A stretch of 8,804 bases of DNA from Bacillota bacterium (GTDB lineage Bacteria; Bacillota; Clostridia; Acetivibrionales; DTU013), in assembly GCA_023399355.1 (NCBI GenBank), contig JAEWQC010000033.1, positions 1-8,804 on the forward strand, read 5' to 3'. Both the position numbers and the translations under genes were made by a program. Under the pieces are notes generated by a model that was not told the DNA's origin, did no database searches, and saw only the letters and a list, made by a program, of their open reading frames with translations. The stretch's first letter is position 1; each line of letters begins with the position of its first letter. Positions 1 through 5,731 of the stretch are shown in pieces.

Positions 1-839
1 CTGAGCCTTTTTCGGAACTTTCAACGGAGCCTTTTCCGATGCTGTTATCAAAACCTAATCCGGAGCTATCCCCTGAGACTTGTTCAGAGCTTTCAACGGA
101 GCCTTGTCCGGAGCTGTCATCTGAGTCTTGTCCTGATCAGGTTCCATATCCTTCTTCGATAATTCCTGTCATGCTGAAAAATTTTCATCGCAGAAGATAT
201 CTTTTTACCAGGCCGGTTCTTATCCTTCTTATCCTCTCCTTTGTCCTGACACCAATTTATACCGGGCTTACAATTAAAAGAAATTATATTTACGGTGACA
301 GCATCAGGCTCTGGAGCGATGCCGTAACCAGGGCTCCTGCCAGCGATAGGGCGCATAGTGTTCTGGCTACAGGATATCTCAATGCATATAGTGACAAAAA
401 GAAGAATACCGAGTACCTTGATCTTGCTGAAATCGAATTTAAAAAAGCAATAGAATTGTATTATAACAACAGTACAGCCCATGTCAATCTTTCCAAGGTG
501 TATTTGCTTCAGGGAAAATACCAGAAATGTATAGATGAAGCTAAACGTGCATTAACCATATCCAGATCAGAATATGCAGATTATAATATTGGCCTGGCTT
601 ATAAGAAAATGGGCGAGTACGATGAAGAACTTGATGCGCTCAAAGCCGGCTACGATATTAATAAAAAGAGTTCCTTCATTCTTTCAGCTCTGGGTGATGC
701 GTATTACGACAAAAATGATTATGTAAATGCCAAAAAGTATTATGAGGAATATATGAAATATCATTCAAGATTCGCTTCTAAAACATTTAAAGATAAACTT
801 AAAAAAGTTGATGAGAAGTTAAAAAATAAAGTTGAATAA
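1..839 (+). CDS. C-terminal part of a membrane-anchored TPR protein (start outside window)
   Basis: The reading frame is open from the left edge (first full codon at 3), so the ATG at 39 is probably internal; it also falls inside a repeat unit. Numbering from that ATG, residues 1-36 are a degenerate 8-residue repeat region rich in Pro, Glu, Ser and Cys. A basic stretch (HRRR, about 50-53) is followed by one hydrophobic helix (about 58-76), and about four TPR-like units cover residues 104-245, ending in a Lys-rich tail. The basic residues before the helix suggest that the TPR part lies outside the cytoplasm. The text just after the helix (RNYIYGDSIRLWSDAV, then AP..DRAHSVLATGYL) resembles the junction between the last membrane helix and the TPR tail of TMTC-like/PMT-type glycosyltransferases, so this may be the tail of a larger polytopic enzyme. 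That family assignment is inference; the TPR and helix are visible directly. The gene converges on the LysM gene and no clear terminator follows. Confidence 0.75.
   Translation, partial: EPFSELSTEPFPMLLSKPNPELSPETCSELSTEPCPELSSESCPDQVPYPSSIIPVMLKNFHRRRYLFTRPVLILLILSFVLTPIYTGLTIKRNYIYGDSIRLWSDAVTRAPASDRAHSVLATGYLNAYSDKKKNTEYLDLAEIEFKKAIELYYNNSTAHVNLSKVYLLQGKYQKCIDEAKRALTISRSEYADYNIGLAYKKMGEYDEELDALKAGYDINKKSSFILSALGDAYYDKNDYVNAKKYYEEYMKYHSRFASKTFKDKLKKVDEKLKNKVE
3..146 (+). repeat. In-frame 24-bp degenerate repeat encoding octapeptides
   Basis: Six successive 24-bp units (3-26, 27-50, 51-74, 75-98, 99-122, 123-146) encode EPFSELST, EPFPMLLS, KPNPELSP, ETCSELST, EPCPELSS and ESCPDQVP. The consensus is E-P-[FC]-[SP]-E-L-S-[TPS]. 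The array continues to the window edge, so the true copy number is unknown. The later units carry Cys where the earlier ones carry Phe or Asn. This is probably a flexible linker before the membrane helix. Confidence 0.8.
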
Positions 840-938
840 AAATAGGATGCACCTCATGAAAATAATATATAAATGAAAATAGGATGCACCTCATGAAAAT
901 TGATATATAAACGAAAATAGGATGTACCTCATGAAAAT
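839..938 (+). repeat. Three tandem 37-38 bp units in the spacer, each with an SD-ATG-like core
   Basis: A 25-base core beginning AAAATAGGATG and ending CTCATGAAAAT occurs at 839-863, 876-900 and 914-938. The periods are 37 and 38 bp. Copies 1 and 2 have identical cores; copy 3 differs by one base (GTACCTC instead of GCACCTC). The linkers between cores are AT-rich. Each core has AGGA eight bases before ATG-AAA-AT, like a ribosome site plus start. The resulting frames are tiny: MKIIYK (856-876), MKIDI (893-910) and a 16-residue peptide (931-981). The units fill most of the 192-bp spacer between two convergent genes. The rest (939-1031) holds only a weak 5-bp hairpin (TGACT-TTC-AGTCA, 993-1005) and a T-run at 1021-1027. 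Confidence 0.85.
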
Positions 939-1031
939 TATATGCACAGATGAAAATGGATCCATGTCGTATAAAAATTAGGTATATGTGAATGACTTTC
1001 AGTCAGTTTGGTTTGAATAATTTTTTTAATA

Positions 1032-1316
1032 TTAGACTGGCATTTTTAAGATGTCGCCTTCGAATATGTCACTGTCACTCAGGTTGTTGACTTTCTGTAT
1101 CTCATGGATATAACTGCGTATATCTCCGCCACCGTTGTATTCCTTTGCAAGGTCCCAAAGAGTATCCCCCTTTTCCACCTTTATATTTGTAAATGTCTTA
1201 TTTGTGTCCGCTCCATTAACCGTTGCTGCAAGGAACACACATGACATTAATACTGTCAAAACAATTACAAACATATAAAATCGTCTGCGGTTTTTAAGGA
1301 TATATCTCCTATTCAT
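1032..1316 (-). CDS. yneA: Small membrane-anchored LysM protein, YneA-like SOS division inhibitor
   Basis: This is a 94-residue protein. It has a very basic N-terminus (MNRRYILKNRRRR-like), a hydrophobic helix at about 14-33, and one LysM domain at about 44-93 with the typical VEKGDTLWDLAKEY start, a central VNNLS and the end GDILKMPV. LysM binds peptidoglycan, so the domain should sit outside the membrane. B. subtilis YneA has the same architecture and a similar length, lies divergent from lexA, and suppresses division during the SOS response; this gene has the same position. The ATG at 1316 is preceded by GGAGG (1324-1328) at a 7-base spacing. The promoter with LexA boxes upstream implies SOS control. 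There is an LMSC stretch (Cys26) that faintly resembles a lipobox, but the hydrophobic residues after it argue against a lipoprotein. The role is inferred from architecture and synteny, since LysM alone is not diagnostic. Confidence 0.85.
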   Translation of the reverse strand: MNRRYILKNRRRFYMFVIVLTVLMSCVFLAATVNGADTNKTFTNIKVEKGDTLWDLAKEYNGGGDIRSYIHEIQKVNNLSDSDIFEGDILKMPV

Positions 1317-1331
1317 AACTCAACCTCCAAA

Positions 1332-1345
1332 AGAACATTTGTTCT
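1332..1345. promoter_or_regulatory. LexA box 1 (near +1 of the LysM gene)
   Basis: AGAACATTTGTTCT has perfect 5-base arms around a 4-base centre and matches the Gram-positive GAAC-N4-GTTC core. It lies just downstream of the -10 of the minus-strand promoter, where bound repressor would block initiation or early elongation. Confidence 0.85.
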
Positions 1346-1351
1346 GCTTTT

Positions 1352-1381
1352 ATTATATGCGAACGCACGTTCTTTTGTCAA
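1352..1381 (-). promoter_or_regulatory. Sigma-A promoter of the LysM (yneA-like) gene
   Basis: On the minus strand TTGACA (1381-1376) and TATAAT (1357-1352) are both perfect consensus hexamers, separated by 18 bp. LexA box 2 lies inside the spacer and box 1 covers the expected transcription start near 1345. A perfect promoter buried under operators fits a strongly expressed but tightly repressed SOS gene. Confidence 0.88.
1360..1373. promoter_or_regulatory. LexA box 2 (between -35 and -10 of the LysM promoter)
   Basis: CGAACGCACGTTCT has a full GAAC-N4-GTTC core with only the outermost pair mismatched. It sits wholly in the 18-bp spacer of the minus-strand promoter, 28 bp centre to centre from box 1 and 31 bp from box 3. 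Confidence 0.88.
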
Positions 1382-1390
1382 GAATTTTTT

Positions 1391-1404
1391 CGAACATTTG
1401 TTTG
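1391..1404. promoter_or_regulatory. LexA box 3 (overlaps -35 of lexA)
   Basis: CGAACATTTGTTTG differs at one arm position from a perfect CGAAC-N4-GTTCG site. Its last three bases form the start of the lexA -35 hexamer, so bound LexA should exclude polymerase and give autoregulation. The imperfect arm may make this the weakest of the three sites. Confidence 0.85.
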
Positions 1405-1430
1405 ACTTTTTTGAGTAAATTCTATATAAT
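1402..1430 (+). promoter_or_regulatory. Sigma-A promoter of lexA
   Basis: TTGACT (1402-1407) and TATAAT (1425-1430) are separated by 17 bp, giving a start near 1437. That start lies downstream of the first ATGs of the long open frame, which supports the later ATG at 1465 as the lexA start. Confidence 0.88.
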
Positions 1431-1464
1431 AAATTTTGGAAAGAAGCTTATGATGAGGTGCGAT

Positions 1465-2109
1465 ATGAATAAGAAGCCTAACGATAAACAGCAGCAGATT
1501 CTTGATTTTGTAAACAGTCAGGTCGAGGAAAAGGGATATCCTCCGTCTGTACGTGAAATTTGCAGTGCAGTTGGCTTTAGATCGACGTCAACAGTTCATG
1601 GTTACCTTGAAAAACTTGAAAAAAACGGACTGATCTTTAAGGATCCTACTAAGCCAAGAGCTTTAAGAGTAGTGGGCAGTAAGAAAACTCCACAACGTGA
1701 AAACTCTTCAAAAGATTATTATACAAGCAGAGAGATGATAGAGATTCCGATTGTTGGAAAAGTAACTGCCGGTCTTCCCATCCTGGCAGTTGAAAATGTT
1801 GAGGATACCTTCCCTCTTCCTCTTGATTTTGTTCAGAATTCCACAGCCTTCATGCTGAAGGTTCAGGGTGACAGTATGGTAGAAGCCGGCATACTAGACA
1901 GGGATCTCGTTCTGGTGAAACAACAGTCAACGGCTGTAAATGGAGATATTGTTGTGGCACTGATCGGGGATGAAGCTACTGTTAAGACTTTTTACAAAGA
2001 GAAGGGCTATGTCAGACTTCAGCCGCAAAATCAATATATGGATCCGATTATTGTACGTGAGAATCTTTCCATATTGGGAAAAGTAATAGGTGTATTCAGA
2101 CGAATGTAA
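1465..2109 (+). CDS. lexA: LexA, SOS transcriptional repressor with self-cleaving peptidase domain
   Basis: This 214-residue protein represses SOS genes and cleaves itself when RecA filaments form on damaged DNA. The N-terminal winged helix-turn-helix (about 1-70) contains GYPPSVREIC, STSTVHGYLEKLE and DPTKPRALRV. The cleavage site is Ala102-Gly103 (KVTAGLP), the nucleophile is Ser137 (QGDSM) and the general base is Lys174 (ATVKTF). The spacing of site, Ser and Lys (35 and 37 residues) equals that of E. coli LexA. The linker before the cleavage site is long and polar (about 71-91), which explains a length slightly above the B. subtilis protein. The open frame extends upstream to 1339, but the promoter maps the RNA start near 1437. 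The ATG at 1465 has GAGGTG (1455-1460) four bases before it and gives the usual family N-terminus. ATGs at 1450 and 1453 are less likely. A terminator follows directly. Confidence 0.97.
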   Translation: MNKKPNDKQQQILDFVNSQVEEKGYPPSVREICSAVGFRSTSTVHGYLEKLEKNGLIFKDPTKPRALRVVGSKKTPQRENSSKDYYTSREMIEIPIVGKVTAGLPILAVENVEDTFPLPLDFVQNSTAFMLKVQGDSMVEAGILDRDLVLVKQQSTAVNGDIVVALIGDEATVKTFYKEKGYVRLQPQNQYMDPIIVRENLSILGKVIGVFRRM

Positions 2110-2123
2110 TATTTTACGATATG

Positions 2124-2161
2124 AAAAGGCTGTAGCAGGAATCATCTTGCCACAGCCTTTT
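2124..2161 (+). terminator. Intrinsic terminator of lexA, possibly bidirectional
   Basis: AAAAGGCTGT (2124-2133) pairs with ACAGCCTTTT (2152-2161). After one A/C mismatch the stem continues as GCAGGA (2135-2140) with TCTTGC (2145-2150, one G-U pair) around an ATCA loop. Reading rightwards the stem ends in a TTTTT run. Reading leftwards it ends in only four T. It lies between the lexA stop and the hfq stop, and I see no separate hairpin for the hfq side, so it may serve both. Confidence 0.9.
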
Positions 2162-2208
2162 TATTTATAAAAAATTATGTACATTTTCAGATAACAGGGT
2201 TTATTCCA

Positions 2209-2454
2209 TTATTCCTTACTTGCTGTATCATTGAATATAAAATTGACAATTTTCATCGGGCTGATGGTGGAGATGGCGTGTTTGTATACCAATTGTTGCT
2301 TTCCGTCAGTATCAAGTACAACTGTGAAGTTGTCAAATCCCTTCACCATGCCCTTGAGCTGAAAACCGTTGGTCAGGTAAATAGTAACAGCTATATGCTC
2401 CTTCCTCACCTGGTTTAAAAATACATCCTGTAAATTAATATTTGCCTTGTTCAC
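2209..2454 (-). CDS. hfq: RNA chaperone Hfq
   Basis: This 81-residue Sm-like protein forms hexameric rings that bind A-rich RNA and the U-rich ends of small RNAs. The Sm1 region runs NINLQDVFLNQVRKE, then TNGFQLKGMVKGFDNFTVVL. Sm2 is the hallmark YKHAISTI (57-64). Gln9, Phe43 and Tyr57-Lys58-His59 match the U-binding residues of E. coli Hfq (Q8, F42, Y55-K56-H57). The rim patch is RKE (17-19), shorter in basic residues than the E. coli RRER. The C-terminal tail is short, as usual in Gram-positive Hfq. The start codon is GTG, supported by a near-perfect ribosome site. The gene lies 93 bases downstream of miaA, the same partner as in B. subtilis and E. coli, and is probably the last gene of the cluster. 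Confidence 0.97.
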   Translation of the reverse strand: MNKANINLQDVFLNQVRKEHIAVTIYLTNGFQLKGMVKGFDNFTVVLDTDGKQQLVYKHAISTISPMKIVNFIFNDTASKE

Positions 2455-2460
2455 TTGGAA

Positions 2461-2468
2461 CCCTCCTT
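2461..2468 (-). promoter_or_regulatory. Strong ribosome binding site deciding the GTG start of hfq
   Basis: On the minus strand AAGGAGGG lies 6 bases before GTG (2454-2452). There is no ATG in a better position, so translation almost certainly starts at this GTG. Confidence 0.88.
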
Positions 2469-2547
2469 AAACATTATGTCTTGTCCTTACCAAAGATAAC
2501 TTTCAACATAATAGAACATCCATATACTTTAGTATTTCAATTTCATT

Positions 2548-3492
2548 CTACAAGAAAATTCCATATGTTGCAATACACTCATGAATTATTTTTTGGGCTG
2601 TTACGCTTAAATCCGTATTGTCATCGACATCAAGCCATGTAATTCCATCAATCCTTCTGAACCAGGTGAGCTGTCTTTTGGCATAATGTCTCGTATTAAG
2701 CTTTAATACGGCAACCGTTTCTTCCAGAGAAGATCCTCCCTTCAGATAGTTCAGTATTTCCTTGTACCCTATTCCCTGCATCGACGTTGTCCCTTTGTCG
2801 TAACCCATGTCGATCAGTCTTTGAACTTCTTCCACAAGTCCATTTTGTAGCATTCTATCGATTCTTTCATCTATTCTCTCATAAAGTCTGCTTCGATCCC
2901 AGTTGAGCCCGAAAACAACATATTGGTATGGCGGAGGCTCGAGCCTTGACTGTCTGGCATGTTCTGAGATAGTTGTACGCGTATGTGTAAATACTTCAAT
3001 TGCTCTGATTACTCTTTTTACATCATTCTCATGTATCTTAGCCGCTGCTTCGGGATCTACAGCTACAAGCCTTTCATAAAGAAACCTGTTGCCCTTTGCA
3101 TTTGCTTCAGCTTTTAAGTTCTCCCTTAGCTCTTCGTCGCAGATTGTTTCGGAAAAATTGATATTGTACAACAGCGAATTGACGTAAAGCCCGGTACCAC
3201 CGGCAACAATAGGATGCAGACCATCCATTATTATCCGGGAAATATAACCGAGAGCAAGCTCACGGTATTTAGCCACGCTAAAGTTCTCATCGGGGTCAAC
3301 CTCATCAACCATGTAATGCCTGATACCCGACTGTTCTTTCGCATCCGGTTTTGCCGTTCCAATATCCATGTGCCTGTATATCTGCATGGAATCCGCCGAA
3401 ACGATGTTTCCATTGATCAATTTGGCCAACTCGATTGACAGACCGGTTTTGCCTGATGCTGTCGGGCCTACTATTACGATGACAGGCTCCAT
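2548..3492 (-). CDS. miaA: MiaA, tRNA dimethylallyltransferase
   Basis: MiaA transfers a dimethylallyl group from DMAPP to N6 of adenosine 37 in tRNAs that read UNN codons, giving i6A (later ms2i6A through MiaB). The 314-residue length is the usual one. Visible motifs are the P-loop GPTASGKT (9-16), VSADSMQIYRHMDIGTAKP (31-49, with the catalytic Asp34), AGGTGLY (97-103), the NDVKRVIRAIEV block (156-167) and TRHYAKRQLTWFRR (267-280) near the C-terminus. The open frame continues upstream as far as 3711 into mutL, but the family N-terminus begins at the ATG at 3492. A G-rich ribosome site (GAGGGGGGG, 3505-3513) lies 12 bases upstream, a slightly long spacing. mutL ends 143 bases upstream, so miaA-hfq could also have its own promoter. 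Confidence 0.97.
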   Translation of the reverse strand: MEPVIVIVGPTASGKTGLSIELAKLINGNIVSADSMQIYRHMDIGTAKPDAKEQSGIRHYMVDEVDPDENFSVAKYRELALGYISRIIMDGLHPIVAGGTGLYVNSLLYNINFSETICDEELRENLKAEANAKGNRFLYERLVAVDPEAAAKIHENDVKRVIRAIEVFTHTRTTISEHARQSRLEPPPYQYVVFGLNWDRSRLYERIDERIDRMLQNGLVEEVQRLIDMGYDKGTTSMQGIGYKEILNYLKGGSSLEETVAVLKLNTRHYAKRQLTWFRRIDGITWLDVDDNTDLSVTAQKIIHECIATYGIFL

Positions 3493-3635
3493 TAATAATA
3501 AATACCCCCCCTCACTACTAATAAATGATGTAATAAAACCAATGATTACTACACGATTTATTGCTGTATAATCTATACTCTTATTGGTTGTTACAGTTGC
3601 GGCATCTATTCCAATTGTACCCAGTACGGTTGTGT
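3493..3635 (-). other. 143-bp mutL-miaA spacer with a weak promoter candidate
   Basis: This is the only sizeable gap inside the cluster other than the hfq leader. The miaA frame happens to stay open through it, but the translation does not look like MiaA and precedes the conserved start. On the minus strand TTGTAT (3643-3638) and TACAAT (3619-3614), 18 bp apart, could be a weak sigma-A promoter that starts at the end of mutL. No intrinsic terminator is visible. The G-run before miaA (3505-3511) is the ribosome site. Confidence 0.4.
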
Positions 3636-5729
3636 TTATACAATCCTTTTGAATAATTTTTCCAGTTCCACTCTTCTCAGTTTCAGGATTGCAGGACGTC
3701 CATGCGGACATGTATAAGGATTTTCAAGCGCTGCCAGCCTGTTCAGCAAAGAATCAATTTCTCTTTCATCAAGTTTTTTGTTTGCCTTCACAGCAGATTT
3801 GCAGGCCATTTTGAATAAAACCTCATCTGCTATCACATTTCTTTGTCCAACGCTTCCATTCATGACAAAATCAATGATTTCCAGGAACACTCCTCTGATA
3901 TCAATCCCCTTCTCATCGGATGGTATCGTCCTGAGAATGATGGAATGAGCACCAAAGCTTTCATAAGTAAATCCAAGCTTCTTGAAAAATTCAGTCTCAT
4001 TCATTGCAAAATGATATTCGCTGCCTGAAAGTTCAACTGATATTACGGACAACAATGTCTGCTGCAACGGCTCATCTCTGTTAAAAGCCTCTTTCAGTTC
4101 TTCGTATCTGATCCGCTCATGTGCGGCATGCTGATCCAGGAGCAGAAGTTCATCCCCGCGTTCCAGAAGAATATACGTGGAAAAAGCCTGCCCGATAATA
4201 CGCGTACCTGTAAAAAGGCTGGGGACTGTATTATTTGAAAGGGCATCACTTATAATTTCTTCATTATTTAATACAGAAATATCAGTTTCAGTCTTTTCAT
4301 TTTCTGCATTAATCCTATCATCCGTTTTTTCTGAGGCTTCAGAAGCTTTTTCACAGACCTCAACTGTTTTTTCAGCCGCATCCTCCGTCATCTCCGCCAT
4401 GCCGGTTGTGCCAGGTGCTTCAAATATGCGGTTCCGTTCCCTCACAGCTTCACTGGAAGGAATACCGGATATTGCATCAGCACGTCTACGTTCAAGCTCG
4501 ATCCTGATCGGCTCGAACTCCTTCTGCGAGTAGTTCTGATCAGCAGATCCGGGTCTGAACTCCTTCTGCATATGTAAGGGATTACTCGTTGTCTTCGCAT
4601 ATGACTGTGGTGTGTTTATGGAACTCCCCGTTGTCTGTCCGAACGTCTGCTGGGTATATTCCGATTTCCCCGATCTATTATTCTTTAAGTTATAGTCCTC
4701 TTTTCCTGGCAGGTCATAGCCCGGCAGCGTTCTGACGGCGGACTGGTTCAGAAGTGCTCCGTTCACAGCGTGAAAAACGGCTCTGTAAATATCCTGTTCA
4801 CTTGAAAATTTGACCTCCATTTTTGATGGATGTACATTCACATCCACAAGCGCCGGATTAATCCGGATGTCGAGTATAGCGAAGGCATACCTGTTTTTCA
4901 TCAAAAATGTCGCATAGGCGGCATCGATTGCCGCGGTAATTGATTTACTCCGGATAACTCTCCTGTTAATGTAAAAGGACTGCTGACTTCTATTTGAGCG
5001 CGACAGTTCCGCTCTGCCTGTATATCCGGTTATTTTAACACGTCCGTCGTCATAATTGATCTCTATCAGTTGTTTTGCGGTATCAGCCCCATAAACACTG
5101 AATATGGCACTCTTCAGATCTCCATTCCCCGGCGTGTGGAGCAATACCGCCCCGACGCTGACAAGCTTGAAGGAAATGTCCGGGTAACCGATTGCAATTC
5201 GGCTGAGTACATCGGTAATATAACCTGCTTCTGTCGTATCCTTCTTCATAAATTTGTATCTGGCCGGCGTATTGAAAAACAGTTCTCTTACAGTAATCGA
5301 CGTACCTGTCGGACAGCCCGCAGGTTTTACGTCAATGGTACTTCCGCCTTTTACTTCTATGCTGACACCTTGAACAGCATCCTTCGTACGTGTCAACATC
5401 TGTACAACAGAAACGGCTGCAATGCTTGCCAGTGCCTCTCCTCGAAAGCCCATACTTGAGATGCTTTCGAGATCATCAGCTCTCCTGATCTTACTGGTAG
5501 CATGTCTTTCAAAGGCTATTTCCACATCATCCATCGCAAGACCGCTGCCATTGTCAATGACACGGATGAATGATATCCCTCCGTTTCGAATCTCTACACT
5601 TATACTTGTGGCACCGGCGTCAATGGAATTTTCGACAAGCTCCTTGATAACGGATGCAGGTCGTTCGATCACCTCACCGGCAGCTATTTTATTCGCCGTA
5701 TTCTCATCAAGGATAATAATCTTCCCCAT
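3636..5729 (-). CDS. mutL: MutL, mismatch repair endonuclease/ATPase
   Basis: MutL is recruited by mismatch-bound MutS. In bacteria without MutH it nicks the new strand itself. The 697-residue protein (numbered from the ATG) has an N-terminal GHKL ATPase with KELVENSIDAG (Glu30, Asn34), DNGSG (59-63), GFRGEAL (94-100) and FNTPAR (152-157). The C-terminal domain starts near 505 and carries the nuclease motif DQHAAHERIRYE (532-543), ACKSAVKA (642-649) and CPHGRP (674-679). QQTLLS (556-561) is where the B. subtilis clamp-binding motif lies, but this match is weaker. The linker of about 175 residues is longer than in B. subtilis MutL (627 residues in total) and rich in Glu, Lys, Ser and Thr. A TTG at 5735 opens the frame two codons earlier, but the ATG at 5729 has the proper ribosome-site spacing and gives the usual MGKI start. 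Confidence 0.98.
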   Translation of the reverse strand: MGKIIILDENTANKIAAGEVIERPASVIKELVENSIDAGATSISVEIRNGGISFIRVIDNGSGLAMDDVEIAFERHATSKIRRADDLESISSMGFRGEALASIAAVSVVQMLTRTKDAVQGVSIEVKGGSTIDVKPAGCPTGTSITVRELFFNTPARYKFMKKDTTEAGYITDVLSRIAIGYPDISFKLVSVGAVLLHTPGNGDLKSAIFSVYGADTAKQLIEINYDDGRVKITGYTGRAELSRSNRSQQSFYINRRVIRSKSITAAIDAAYATFLMKNRYAFAILDIRINPALVDVNVHPSKMEVKFSSEQDIYRAVFHAVNGALLNQSAVRTLPGYDLPGKEDYNLKNNRSGKSEYTQQTFGQTTGSSINTPQSYAKTTSNPLHMQKEFRPGSADQNYSQKEFEPIRIELERRRADAISGIPSSEAVRERNRIFEAPGTTGMAEMTEDAAEKTVEVCEKASEASEKTDDRINAENEKTETDISVLNNEEIISDALSNNTVPSLFTGTRIIGQAFSTYILLERGDELLLLDQHAAHERIRYEELKEAFNRDEPLQQTLLSVISVELSGSEYHFAMNETEFFKKLGFTYESFGAHSIILRTIPSDEKGIDIRGVFLEIIDFVMNGSVGQRNVIADEVLFKMACKSAVKANKKLDEREIDSLLNRLAALENPYTCPHGRPAILKLRRVELEKLFKRIV

Positions 5730-5731
5730 CG

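Noticed and set aside
839..938. CRISPR array
   Set aside because: Units are contiguous at 37-38 bp with spacers of only about 12-13 AT-rich bases that resemble each other, unlike unique spacers of about 30 bases, and no cas genes are present.
993..1027. Terminator for the TPR or LysM gene (TGACT-TTC-AGTCA then T-run)
   Set aside because: The stem is only 5 bp and the T-run begins 15 bases after it, too far for an intrinsic terminator on the plus strand; the minus direction has no T-run next to the stem.
1238..1246. Lipoprotein signal in the LysM protein (LMSC, Cys26)
   Set aside because: The -2 residue is atypical and the residues after Cys stay hydrophobic, which fits a membrane anchor better.
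1339..1464. N-terminal extension of lexA to 1339 (42 extra codons)
   Set aside because: It would start upstream of the mapped-by-eye promoter and across the LexA boxes. The extension looks like translated AT-rich control DNA, while the ATG at 1465 has a good ribosome site and the family N-terminus.
2442..2642. 66-codon plus-strand frame across the hfq leader and the miaA end
   Set aside because: No ribosome site, no recognisable domain, and it runs antisense to two real genes.
3493..3711. Upstream extension of miaA overlapping the end of mutL
   Set aside because: The extra residues do not resemble MiaA, and the P-loop normally lies about 10 residues from the start, as it does from the ATG at 3492.
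4177..4533. 118-codon plus-strand frame inside mutL
   Set aside because: It is antisense to the low-complexity MutL linker; its Ser/Ala/Val runs only mirror the Glu/Lys/Thr-rich codons on the other strand.
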